DNA from: Alitta virens
Taxonomy: Eukaryota; Annelida; Polychaeta; Phyllodocida; Nereididae
Length of the DNA stretch: 64,000 nucleotides
Reading direction: 5' to 3'
NCBI GenBank assembly: GCA_932294295.1
Contig: OW028577.1
Coordinates: 815,001-879,000, forward strand
Positions 22,401 to 32,562 of this stretch are shown piece by piece; within the stretch, counting starts at the first letter, position 1, and each line of letters opens with the position of its first letter. The notes under the pieces are model-generated. The model was not told where the DNA came from and searched no databases. It saw only the letters and a program-made list of their open reading frames with translations. Position numbers and translations under genes: made by a program.

Positions 22401-25400
22401 CATGTTATACAATTAACCCGTGAAAGGGGTCTTTCACTTCCTTCAGGAGAAACGTTGAATACAAAACCCTGCCGATATAACATCTTAGACAAAGATAGGC
22501 TTTAAATGATCTCCGATAAACTTCCCAGGCCAGTAATCAAAAGATAGACCCATCGTGTATCAAACACCATCTTAAAATTTATGTATATTGTATTATAGCT
22601 TTAGTTGCAATATTTAGGATTATAGCTCACCTATGAGTGGAACGAATTCAGAAGTGGCCGGCATACTCTCAGCGATCAACAGCATGAAGACAGAAAATGC
22701 CAGGAGGACCGTAATCCCTAACGTGATCTTTTCGCCCGAATCCGGGGGTAACCAAAATCCTAAGAGGGACAGAATAGTCAACCAGAGGCAGGGAAAGATG
22801 ATGTTAAACAGATAATACAAAGTCCTCCGTCTCATTATTATGAAAAATGTAACATCCGGATAGGGCTCTGTGCAACACGCGTAATACATTTCATTGCGAA
22901 CAACTTTGATGTCCAGTAATTCCCACTCTCCACTGTAAACGTAATTCATTAAATCCACTTCAGCGGATCTGTTGGTCACGTCCACCTGAAATCCATCGTA
23001 AGTCCATGATCCGAACTTCATGCGACACTTCTGGTCGTCAAAAGGGAAATACGTTATGTCAATTTTGCAAGATGATCGTAATTTGGCAGGCGGTGGCCAG
23101 AACACATTTCCTTCGAAAGAGACCATGGCTTTGCTTTGCATAAATCCTTCAGTGAAGTCATCAGCGCTGTAAGATAAGAACAAAAAGGGCGATTACAGGC
23201 TGTACATGGCATGTGAAAAAACAATGATGGGTCATGCATTATCTTGTACAATTCCATGCTGTGTACACAATAATACCTGATACCTTTCTTCTTTTTTATT
23301 TCAAATTTACTTTCAAAGGGTAGCCAGATCAGCTGAAGCTGTTTTGCATCCGGGCCCTTTACATCAGTAAAAACGATAAAATCCATAGATATCGATAACA
23401 ATTGAACCCATTAACAATGAATACACCATTAGGATTAGGTGTATTTGGTCAAATAACTAATATCAAACACACTGGTGAAAAAAAAGTCTCGTTTAAGGGA
23501 AAGAATGAATATTTATATATATTTATTACCTATAGAGACTTTACCTATAAGCACATTGTAACTAAGTCAATATAAACTTTTGAAGATGAAAAACACTCCT
23601 GTCAAAAACAACATAATAAACTAAAACACAACATAACTTTGACAGTTAATTGCTTTAACTAAATGATGGCCAAATGACTGAGGCTAACATCTGAAACACT
23701 CCTGCAACTAGAAGTAAGACTAATGCAATTATGATGAATGCACAACAAAATCCTAGCATTCTACTTTCCCTTTTTCCTTTATTCTGCTGAAGTCTGTCTG
23801 TCATTAGCCATTAAAGAGTTTTATAAATCTGCCAGGGACTTTCATCTTGTTATAAATGCAAAACTAAGTAAAATCCTTTCCTCCATGGGGGAATTTAAGA
23901 CATTCTTGTGGGTGTCCTACATATGTCGCCCACTCATTTATACTCGTTTATGGAAGCCAGGTTCCAAAAATGCATTAAGACTTGCTCCTGAGAGTTCATA
24001 AAATATTCAAAGCTGACACTCTATGAAATCTTCTTACTGTAAAACATGAGTCCACCTCACACAGAGCATTTATATTCTCCCATAAAATGGCAATACCCTC
24101 TGAAAATGATTGATAATCATACCCGGGACACAGGCAATACATTATCCGATTGAGCAGAGTGTGACAAACTATACAAAAGTAGAGGAAAGATGTGACAAAC
24201 AGTGTTCATAACAATGAATAAGAAATACCTAAATACGTAATTGCAGAAATGCATAAACATGTGAGTATGGAGAAAACAAAATATTTTTCTGAAAATTCAG
24301 CAAAATATTGATTTTGCAAATCCTTGCTGTGAAATATTTTGAAACGTAAATTATATAATATAATATAAACTCTCTTTCTACATAACTTCATCCTTTACAA
24401 AACATAATTTCATGGTGGAATAACTTCTTAAACATATAATTCATTAACACGAAACGCATGTTTTTACTTCAAATTCTTCACACTTGTTGGATCTTCTTTA
24501 CAACGTGATCCAAAACTTATATTATGTAGTACATACTACCATTAAACAAAACTTTGCAATGCAATATAATAATTATGATAATACTTATAGTGAGACCCTA
24601 GAAAAGGTTTTTTTTAATTTCTTACACGATTTAATTACTCTTTCTACTGTATAGGCTATGGCCAGAAACCTTACACCGCTTGTGTGTAAGTTTGATAACT
24701 CTGACATTTAGCAAGTCACTTGATTTACGTTATATTCTAATAGGGATTTTGATGGACCATGCCATCACTCTAGGAAATACTAAAGTGAATAAAAAGAGGA
24801 GCAGAATAAGGGTAATTTGTGTCTGTAGCCATTTTAGCCTTTGAGAGATTTGATCAACCATCTTTAGTAAATTTCAAAATAAATGTCCACCGGAATTTCC
24901 GTTATGACAAAATGGACAGAATCGTTGGCAGCAATTCAAGTCCCAATTTTCTAGCTGATAAAAACACTTCCGTGAAAGATATAATTTTCAGTTTTTTGTT
25001 ATTTTTGCTGCTTCTTTGTGACCATAACAAATGGGTGTAATGAAAACAAAGTGGTAAAAAAAAAACCATTGCAAAGATAGGAAACTTGAAGTTCATTTGC
25101 AGAGAAAGGGGTTATTATATGTAAGAGAGTTGGGGTATGAGGTTTTTTGTAACATTTATATCTTTTTTGTGCTTCTCAATGACATATTTGTAACATAAGA
25201 CCAAAAATCATAGGACAGAGAGTATAGACTTACACTGTACTTAAGTGGGCAATAGACAGTCACAAACTGAAAGAAGTATATAGAGACTGAAAATTGGCTG
25301 TACTTGGTTTTGTTGGATGATTTAAACATAGATATATCTACAACTTACCTGTTGTATAAAACTATATCAGGCAGCCAAATCCTTTGGCAAGGGATTCTGA

Positions 25401-28400
25401 TGACAGCTAATCCATTGAAATCCTTTGGGTCCCACTTCAACCTCTCATCCACCCATTCCTGCATCAAATATTACGATATTTACTGACATTGATATATACA
25501 GCATTCTAAGAGAACAAGACAAATATGCAGGCTTCAAGGCTACAGTGGAGTCCAGTGGTTTGGGTGTTGGGATGTTGGCTTACTTTTTTCAGGGTCCTGG
25601 GTTGGATACATAGGCATTTTTAAAGATAAATTTATGCTAAATTTCAAGTGTAAGTTTTGTAAAGGCAGTTGTTTAGTATCTAAACTGGGACAAGTAAAAG
25701 ATCTCATACAAGTGGTAAATATTAATTGTATACATTGAATTCTTAATAAAAATAATTAATTGGTCAAACGTGGGCCCAGTAGGTGCCAACATTGGGTTGA
25801 CATACACTGTTGGTGAAGACCTCAAACCCCAGTGGCCAACACAGGGCTCTGTGTAAGGCACACTGCAGTTATGCCTGTCTAGTAATCCCATACCTAGCAC
25901 AGACGCAAATGGCTTGATGTCAATAACATGTCGCGAAACAGTGTAATATAATATAATCAAGACTGAGCCGCAAGTGCAATTATTAGCCAACCGTAACAGT
26001 AAGAATATGCAGTTCTTTATCTTATTAATTCCGTGCTATAAAATACCATACTATTTTCCAGGTCATTTTCCATATTTGCAAGTCATGCGCCCATCTACAC
26101 TGCAAAAAAGTCATCACCATGATAATTTTAGTCAGGATGTCTGATTACCAACTACTTGCTGAATCCCAGGTATCACTTAGAGTAAGATACTGCCATAAAT
26201 ACTCATCCCAAATACACTGCATAAGCTCAGCATCTGACCCTTTCTGGGGTCTCTCTTACTGAATACATAATTCGGGAGAGATGCACTCTCAGAATTCACA
26301 CTGAATTAATGCTTCAGCTGACAAAATATGGTCATCTACCAGGCCTGTTTATCTAACCCTACGGGGTTCACCAAACGCCAGAACCTGGAATAATTTACCG
26401 AGTAACTTAAAAGAATGTTATACGTTAAATTGCTTTAAAGTACAGCTAAAAAATTATATCAAGAATGCAGCCCATGAGTGAATGATAGTGTTGGTGCTAT
26501 AACTTGGTTATTGTGTATTTTATTGTTTGTGTATTTTATTGTTTGTGTATTTTGTTGTTAGTGTATTTATTGTTTATGGTTTTTAATTGTTATCGATATC
26601 TATGGATTTTATTATTTTATTGTTTTATACTGCTGTAAAGGGCCTGGGTGTAAAACAGTTTCGGCTGATCTGGCTACCCTTTTGAAATATATTTGAAATA
26701 AAAAAAATTAAAATAAAAATTAAATTTACATTCAAGGCGTGAAAGGTGGGGATATTGGTCTATTTAACCCCTTGAAACACCTTCCTCTAACCAAAGGAAA
26801 CCACTGGTCAATGATGAGATGATGATGAGTATGATGTTCCATGTGATCAGAGTGCATAATCCATTTTTGCCTGTAATTCTATTTATTCAAAAAGGGACAC
26901 CCCGAAAACCTAAATCACCTAAAACTGAACTCTTTTCTGTCCGATTTCAACAGGTATTGCTTCATATGAAGTGTAACCATGGAAGATATAAGAGGCTGAA
27001 GTTGGTACGATTTACTGTAAATTTTAACTACATTTATCCAATAACTACCAATACGGACAGCCATTTAAATTATTTTGACTAAGATGTAAGCTCTGCCTCT
27101 GTGTATAACCAATTCAAAAATGGCTTGCACTACTGTGAGGTGACATTGTATGTAAATATGTTTTTTGATACAAGTCTGATTTAAAAGTTTGGTCTCGTTT
27201 GGGAATGAGGCTGGTGTACCTTGAAAAAATCATACATAAACATAACGCGACGTTAAATCTCGACTGCTGATATATTTCTGAGACCAGGGCGAAGACCATC
27301 TTTATATCAAAGCCTTGTCTTGTACTGTAATGATTTTATTATGACAAATCTGATAAGACGCAACTTATGTAGGTAATCTAAATGATATTGTGAGTTTCCA
27401 ATAAGTCATTTTGCTAAAACTTTGAAATGTGGTGTGTGGGTGGATTAGGGCTCATATTTCTGCACCTGTTGGGCTAATTAAGTCAGGCAGGGACCATGGC
27501 AACGAAATGGAGGGTGTAACAACCACCCAACTTTGGCTCGACCAAGAATTGAACCTGGGACCCAGTGGTTGAAAGCTCAGCATGCTACTAAGCCCCTACC
27601 CCAAAAGTTCGTCAAGTTGTGTTTACTTTATCATGTTGTTTTTATAATGTAACTTCTTCTCCAAGTTGTGTATGGACTTAATCATATTTTCCTTAAGTAA
27701 CTTTGATTGCTGTTGGTAGCAGAGAGTCTCATAACTCAGCAGACTCATTGAAAACATACTGAAGGTGGACTATCTTTTTTTCTATGGGAAGCTAGTAACC
27801 ATGCAGCAGGGGGTAACACACGGGTGCACTCTGGGACCCATGCTTTTCATCTATAGTCAGACTCAGATTGGAAATTCCTGCTCAAGTTTCAAAGAGATCT
27901 AGTCAAAAATGCAGAGACAAAAATCCAATAGTCTCAAATGTACAAAATGTGAGAACTGGCCACCTTTGATGCTTGGAAAAGTTAGAATCAAGTATCACCT
28001 GGGAAAAATACAGGAAATCTCAAGAACTGCAGATAAAATGGCCGAGATGTAAGTAGAATACAGAAATCTGGCTACAAATATTCTTGCACTACATATAATG
28101 TTAATATTTTCTTTTGACTGAATATAGTACAGTATGCACAGATCATGACAGAAATACAGTTCAACCCTTCAAAAACGTTTAGCTGTAGCTACCCAGAGCT
28201 ATACTGCAGGTCATATCAATTGCAGCTGTAGCGAGCCAAACCAAGCCGTACCTAGCTTGAGAAACCTAGACTTGTCTGATATCTTATACACATGCTCTGC
28301 GAATAAATACTATGACGTGGCTTCAGAACTTAAAACAATCAAATTCTTATTCATTGAATACTTTAGAACTTTAAAGCTTGTATTAGTGTATGAGACAGCT

Positions 28401-31400
28401 ATGGATGAATATGTATTGCTGCAGTGGCAGCTAGTATAGGGTGTGTAGATTGTGGTCTTGTGACGTTTAGGTGGGCAAAAATTGAGTGTTTGTAAAATTT
28501 GTCCAATCACTAAAACTGCATAATACTATCAGTATTAACAAAATCAACAACCACAGAAGCAACAACCACAAAATCAACAACCACAGAAGCAACAACCACA
28601 GAAGCAACAACCATAGAAGCAACAACCTGGACTGGTCATTTTTCTTGTGGCCATCTTGTCAAGTCAGCATGGCGTCTTACACTGGTCTGTCAGCCCAATC
28701 AGGTGGTCGCCATTAGCAGTGGCCCTTGGAGAGCTTTCTGGGGTCCCCCTGGAATTCCTCAAGGGTCCCTCAGATCAGAGGAAGCCCTAGTGGGTTCTAG
28801 TAGGTTAGGGGGGTTACAATGGGGCACAGGTGACCCTCTGTGACATGTACATCAGCTTCCCAAACTGACCTTTGGCCCTGTCCACTCACAAATAGCTGGT
28901 CACATCCCCCAAGCCATATTCATTAGCTGTGTAAACACCCTAAGCCTCTCTGCACCTAGACCTTTGGATTGCAATCATGAACTAACACGAAGTACTAGAG
29001 AATCTCACCATCAAATTAGATAGGTTTGGCGGCTTTTCAAATTTGCTAAGTTTGGCGGCTTTTCAAATGCAAATGGTATGCTTTACTAAAACGATAACAG
29101 GAAAGCACAGCTAGCTCTAGAAATTGCATTTAAGTACAGATACAGCATAGAACTCATAAGTTATGTTCAGTCTCATATAATAAAAACTAGACTGAGCTAG
29201 ACTGAGTTAGAGTGAGCTAGACTGATCTAGACTGAGCTAGACAACTACTTGCCAAAAAACTAAATAATCTGGCTATAGTCTTGTAAACTTTGAGGTCACA
29301 AAAATCACATTACAATTAAGAAGTTATTAATGTCTTCAAATATGATCACTAAACCTACTTATTTAAAAGAATACCATTAGATTAAGGACCATTAGATTAA
29401 AAATGCTTACTGCAGTAATTCTGATAAACAGACAATTGACCTGCCATTCAGCATTTGTTAATTCCTATCGATTCTCAACCCGATATCATAAGAGTCGTTA
29501 TTCGCGTTGCATATTATCAAAATCACAGAAAGGCGATACTTGTTTTGACCAAAATTCCCAGCAAATATGCCTTACATTTAGTACCATCCCCCTCCATTGT
29601 AATCCTATTCATAAAAATCCTCTCAATGGTGGATGATGATTTATTCAATTACGAAAGAGAGACATTTTCGTGACGAACGAAAGATAGGTGAGCAGGTATT
29701 CTGGGACCAGATAATGATATAGTTTGATGCATTATTGTAGCAATAATTATTCTGATCTGATATAAAATACATAATGATTATTAACACAAATAGACGCGCG
29801 CTTGTATTTCAAGAAATAAAGTAATATATGCAGATGGGATAGTGAAGCTTTTTTAGGTACAGCTTGCTGTCTTAGATTGTAGTGGTTGGGAATAGATTTG
29901 CTTCTTACCTGTTCTAACCAAACATTTGTTGTGAGGACCTGGTTCACTTCATCCTGTTGGAATAAATAATAGAATGTTAGTATATTCAAACATGCTATTA
30001 ATAGTCATTGAATTCTTCATTAATTTAATGTAAATCAAGCACGCAATACTCAAGTATATACTACTCCTGTTTATACAATGGGATGAGAAATTATAAACGG
30101 AGTATTTCATCTGGATGTATCAGTAAACTAAGCCAAGATTTACAAGAATATACATCTTAAAGAATATATTGATGATAATTATACAATCAGTTTATATATT
30201 TGGAGCAGGAAAATATAATATTATTTGGAAATGAATTATCAGGAATAAGAAAGGAAAAAGGTGCAATTTCTTCCATACTTACTCTGTCGAATTATATCAT
30301 GATATAATCATCGTGTGTAACATGGTGCGAAGCATCTAAACTATTTCACAATCAGTGACACACATAAAGCATGCAAGGAGAAAGAAGTTTAGATAAAATT
30401 TGAAGAATGTATGAGGGCAAAAAGTATTTCTGGAGAAAAACCTTATTATAGAAAGGTTAAAAAGCCATAAAACGGTATTTTACGTTGATGATTACACTGT
30501 TTATCATTGGAAATTCTTAAATTGGTTAATGATTTTTTTGAGAAAAGGGAAAACAACAACATAGTATTTAAGTTGCTTTGTCATATAGTGGAAGTGAGAG
30601 GAATTATGACAATATCAAACCAGTGCAAATGTTTCATGAAAAGGTATCATAGCACTACTAGCCTCTAGCTACTTATGTCAAGAAAGGGGATTAATAAAGC
30701 TTATCACCATAGAACTACATACCATGTCAGCAATCTGAGTGAGTGTGAGACCGAATTTGACGGTGACTGTATGCGAAGCATTATAGACAGGTCTTGCGGC
30801 AGTATCATAATTTTGCAGGATCCTATTTAGCAATTTCTGTTCATCGGGGAGTCTAATTTTCTTCCCTCTTCGGTTACCACGCGCTAGAAGGCAAACAACG
30901 AGCGAGACTACCATCAACAGCGACCTTCACGATATGGATGCAAGATGGCCGACATTATGGTCACGTGGTTTGCACAAATGTGACACCATCTTGGTTAACA
31001 TGCGCAGGATAAACACATAACGAGCTAGAAGTGCGACGCTGAAACACACACAAAGAGCGTTTTATGGAAACTTCAGGAGTACTCTTCCATGAGGAGGGCT
31101 TAAAAGCATTTTTAAAATTTTCTTGAAGTTTGAAGCAGACCTTAATTAATGAGGAGGTCTGTGCCTTGTTCCATTAAAACTTCCTTTGTAGAAGATCAGC
31201 ATGCCTTATAGCCCACTAACTGACATGAAGGAATGACTCAAGGACATGCAATAACACCAACACATAAGATCGACTTGTTAAAAAACACACAGATGCGCAT
31301 GCGCAATGAATGTTCTGGTTCACAAGTTGACCTAATATTATTCTGTAGCTGCATCTGACCCTTGCTGTCCATGAATTGACTTACCATATCAGATATTTGG

Positions 31401-31591
31401 GTCAGAGTTAGACCGAACTTGACGATGACTGCATGAGATGCATTATATACAGGTCTAGATGCCGGTTCATAATCGCTGAGCAATTTCCTCAATAATCGCT
31501 GTTCATCAGGAATGCGCCTTCGTTGGCCTGAACACACGACCCACAAAATGATAGGTAGACATTCATAATAAAATGGTAATAAAGAGGTCAT
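18965..31591 (-). CDS. nicotinic acetylcholine receptor alpha subunit, alpha7/alpha9-like, with alternative first exons
   Basis: A cation-selective pentameric ligand-gated channel subunit of the plasma membrane. Shared exons, all on the minus strand, are 29953..29909, 25458..25349, 23166..22631 and 19476..18965. They are preceded by either first exon 31591..31385 or 30914..30723, giving about 469 or 464 residues. Visible hallmarks are loop D tryptophan (VWLEQEW), loop A WLPDIVLYN, the C-x13-C Cys-loop with FPFD, loop B GSWTY, loop C YYACC (the vicinal cysteines that define an alpha subunit) and EPYPD. M1 has a central PC; M2 starts GEKITLGITVLL with E-1', L9' and E20'. M3, a short (about 105 residue) cytoplasmic loop and M4 follow. 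Both principal and complementary site residues are present, so homopentamers are conceivable. M2 most resembles the alpha7/alpha9 group. Splice phases agree throughout. Confidence 0.93.
19650..19810 (+). mobile_element. SINE-B tail fragment
   Basis: Plus-orientation fragment of a second dispersed repeat: GCTGAGGCAAGTAAAAGA, ACCCATGGGGTAAATGT, AACATGGTGCGAACTCC, then ATGTCTGCCTTTGGCAGCTG and GGTCATATAACC. The same ordered words recur at about 36.0-36.2 kb (complement), 47.9-48.1, 54.6-54.7 and 57.2-57.3 kb. Confidence 0.6.
19962..20140 (-). mobile_element. SINE-A copy 5, full length, inserted in SINE-B-like sequence
   Basis: Full-length minus-strand copy with A-box region GGGGCTTAGCTCAGTGATAG at its right end. 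CATGGGTG occurs immediately outside both ends (19954-19961 and 20141-20148), a likely target-site duplication. The target contains ACATTTACCCCATGGGTG, a SINE-B word on the complementary strand, so A inserted into B. Confidence 0.85.
20149..22630 (-). other. receptor intron before the last exon
   Basis: The intron spans 19477-22630, with donor ATAG|GTGAGC at its start on the minus strand. Apart from the SINEs and the degenerate repeat at 21484-21880, no feature is recognised. A plus-strand frame at 20935-21279 is hydrophobic but has no family resemblance. Confidence 0.7.
21484..21880 (+). repeat. old degenerate tandem repeat, about four units
   Basis: A motif of the form GGACGTTTTGTNCAGAGGNCT recurs at about 21484, 21604, 21687 and 21806, often followed within 60-80 bp by a CAGAAGC/CAGAGAC word. 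Spacings are about 120, 83 and 119 bp. It looks like a diverged tandem array inside the receptor intron. Confidence 0.4.
22631..23166 (-). CDS. receptor large exon: Cys-loop, loops B and C, M1 and M2
   Basis: Acceptor CTTACAG at 23167; entering in phase 2 completes a serine to give LYNSADDFTEGF. It encodes the Cys-loop (CKID...FDDQKC, 13 residues between), GSWTY, SGEWELL, YYACCTEPYPD, M1 with FPC and M2 (GEKITLGITVLLAFSVF), ending VPLI-G| with donor GTGAGC at 22630-22625. In vertebrate alpha7 this region spans several exons, so intron loss or lineage-specific structure is likely. Confidence 0.95.
23283..23404 (-). mobile_element. LINE 3' end close to the exon acceptor
   Basis: Minus-strand copy of the same LINE 3' end seen on the plus strand at about 26585-26710. 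Shared words include TTGTTATCGATATCTATGGA, GTAAAGGGCC, AACAGCTTCAGCTGATCTGG and CTACCCTTTG, then an A-rich end with AATAAA at 23300-23295. It lies only about 117 bp upstream of the large exon, in sense orientation. Confidence 0.75.
23405..25348 (-). other. receptor intron, no further feature
   Basis: Remainder of the 2.2-kb intron between 25349 and 23166. AT-rich. No additional exon or recognisable repeat was found. Confidence 0.6.
25349..25458 (-). CDS. receptor 110-bp exon: loop D end to loop A
   Basis: Acceptor GATGCAG|GAATGG, donor AACAG|GTAAGT. Enters in phase 0 and leaves in phase 2. It encodes EWVDERLKWDPKDFNG and then AVIRIPCQRIWLPDIVLYN. The 110-bp length and WLPD motif match the conserved nicotinic-receptor exon at this position. 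Confidence 0.95.
26290..26712 (+). mobile_element. LINE 3' end with ORF C-terminus
   Basis: The plus-strand translation near 26385-26480 gives NARTWNNLPSNLKECYTLNC then FKVQLKNYI and a stop, the usual C-terminal pattern of CR1/Jockey-like LINE polyproteins. The 3' UTR has repeated GTGTATTTTATTGTTT words and ends GAAATAAAAAAAATTAAA. It runs antisense to the receptor gene. Confidence 0.7.
27431..27602 (-). mobile_element. SINE-A copy 6
   Basis: Minus-strand copy with all blocks but more divergent (small deletions in the tail block and in the A box). It lies within the 4.4-kb receptor intron. Confidence 0.75.
28547..28626 (+). repeat. 15-bp minisatellite
   Basis: About five tandem units of AACAACCACAGAAGC, with AAATC replacing GAAGC in one, just upstream of CTGGACTGG. 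Confidence 0.85.
29187..29242 (+). repeat. decamer satellite, CTAG phased (short array)
   Basis: Units of CTAGACTGAG repeated about five times with TTAG once replacing CTAG. It is closely related to the larger array at 35656-35842. Confidence 0.85.
29909..29953 (-). CDS. receptor 45-bp exon (shared by both N-termini)
   Basis: Acceptor CCAACAG|GATGAAG, donor GAACAG|GTAAGA. Encodes DEVNQVLTTNVWLEQ in phase 0. The 45-bp size and the sequence are hallmarks of nicotinic receptor exon 3. The tryptophan is the complementary-site loop D residue. Confidence 0.95.
30723..30914 (-). CDS. receptor alternative first exon B
   Basis: Encodes MVVSLVVCLLARGNRRGKK, then IRLPDEQKLLNRILQNY and PVYNASHTVTVKFGLTLTQI before the donor GACATG|GTATGT, phase 0. 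The ATG at 30914 is preceded in frame by TGA 12 nt upstream, which fixes the start unless an intron intervenes. The hydrophobic MVVSLVVCLLA could serve as a short signal peptide. From the PDEQ block onwards it is about 30/43 identical to exon A and contains the same N-glycosylation site (YNAS). It must splice to 29953, so it is mutually exclusive with exon A. Confidence 0.85.
31294..31305. promoter_or_regulatory. perfect NRF-1 palindrome upstream of first exon B
   Basis: TGCGCATGCGCA, a full match to the NRF-1 consensus YGCGCAYGCGCR, in AT-rich surroundings. It lies about 380 bp upstream of exon B's ATG and between the two alternative first exons, where a second promoter would be expected. 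Confidence 0.45.
31385..31591 (-). CDS. receptor alternative first exon A
   Basis: Encodes RRRIPDEQRLLRKLLSDYE, then PVYNASHAVIVKFGLTLTQI and SDM before the donor GATATG|GTAAGT, phase 0. Two 5' models exist. Read through from the ATG at 31591, it gives a signal-peptide-like MTSLLPFYYECLPIILWVVC followed by SG. Alternatively TGTGTTCAG at 31528 acts as a phase-1 acceptor, with the exon starting at 31527 and the signal peptide supplied by 34317-34395. A phase-1 intron just after the signal peptide is the usual nicotinic receptor arrangement. The coding end at 31385 is certain; the start is not. Confidence 0.85.
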
Positions 31592-31681
31592 ACTTAATGT
31601 TAAGGAATGGTTGGCTAAGACACTCATAATTAAATGATAATAAAGAGGTCATACTTAATGTTAAGGAAAGGTTGGGTAAGA
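31559..31681. repeat. two-copy 61-bp tandem duplication over exon A's start
   Basis: Two adjacent copies, period 61 bp, sharing AATAAAGAGGTCATACTTAA and TGTTAAGGAA. The ATG at 31591 and the ATG at 31627 lie in or beside the duplication. Confidence 0.85.
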
Positions 31682-32307
31682 CACTCAGATGTAGGACGAA
31701 ATATTAGACATCTGGGAGGTTATGCTTGCATGTACATTCATGTGAAAATAGCTGAGAAATAAAAAAACACACGTTCGCTGAACAACAAACCAATGCCTAT
31801 GATATACCATAAATGCATAACACTTTCTGAGATTAAAAGGTATTGACAGTGATTATTTACATGACTGGTTTAAGAAAACCTTTTTTGTGTGAAAGATTAT
31901 GATAGATAGGCCTAGTGATTATTCACATAACTAGTTGAAGAAAGCTTTTTTTCGTGAAAGATAGGCCCACTTGCGCCACATACGTCATTGAAAAATATAC
32001 GTGATATAATACAAAAAGCAAGGTATTGTGAAATATCACAAGTAAAAAATATAGCAAATTAATGCAAGATGATACAGGAAAACATTTTGATATGGCCACA
32101 AAACACTAGATATTTACATGTACAATGTACAGTGTATATGATGCTATATTCGAGAAAGCACGAGTTACTTCATATATTGATGGGGAACATAAATGACAAA
32201 AACAAATGAAGATGTTATTTGAGGGCAATGTCTCATAAACACAGTAAATATATTAAACAAATGATGAAATTGAATTACAATGTAATTCTATGGAAGGAAA
32301 ATCTTAC

Positions 32308-32406
32308 CAGGATATTCAGAATCATAGCGATTATAATTAGAGAGATGCCCACTGCCCCTAGAATTCTGGCCCAACTCCGGGTCCTTTTTCTTTCGTCTGC
32401 CTGTTC
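32308..32406 (-). CDS. unassigned exon: CD225/dispanin-like membrane segment or receptor cassette
   Basis: A 99-bp exon with strong sites: acceptor TGTTTGTATAG|GAACAG and donor CCTG|GTAAGAT. Two frames are open. In phase 0 it reads EQADERKRTRSWARILG then AVGISLIIIAMILNIL, a basic stretch followed by a transmembrane helix, resembling the second half of CD225/IFITM-type (dispanin) proteins. In phase 1 it gives a hydrophilic basic stretch (RTGRRKKKDPELGQNSRG) that would be an in-frame cassette between 34317 and 31527. The membrane frame looks more protein-like, but no first-half exon was found. Assignment is open. Confidence 0.4.
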
Positions 32407-32562
32407 CTATACAAACAGAAGATGATGTCACTAGCTCAAAAATGACATCATTGCATCATACTACTGGTTACAGCAGAACTCATTGATCACGTTTATCTGA
32501 GATACCCATCGGCTGAGGACCTAGATTAGCCAATCGGAGTCCTGGATTCACAAGACATCCTG

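Larger units (their letters stand above)
25459..29908 (-). other. receptor intron of about 4.4 kb
   Basis: Contains a LINE 3' end, SINE-A copy 6 and two minisatellites, listed separately. Around 28640-28930 composition is more balanced but no coding frame is credible. A 19-bp word GTTTGGCGGCTTTTCAAAT occurs twice at about 29024-29066. Confidence 0.7.

Noticed and set aside
28547..28626. CRISPR-like array
   Set aside because: Short contiguous 15-bp units without unique spacers in an animal genome; a minisatellite.
30915..30917. Start at a TTG one codon before exon B's ATG
   Set aside because: TTG is not an expected start in an animal nuclear gene; the ATG at 30914 is used.
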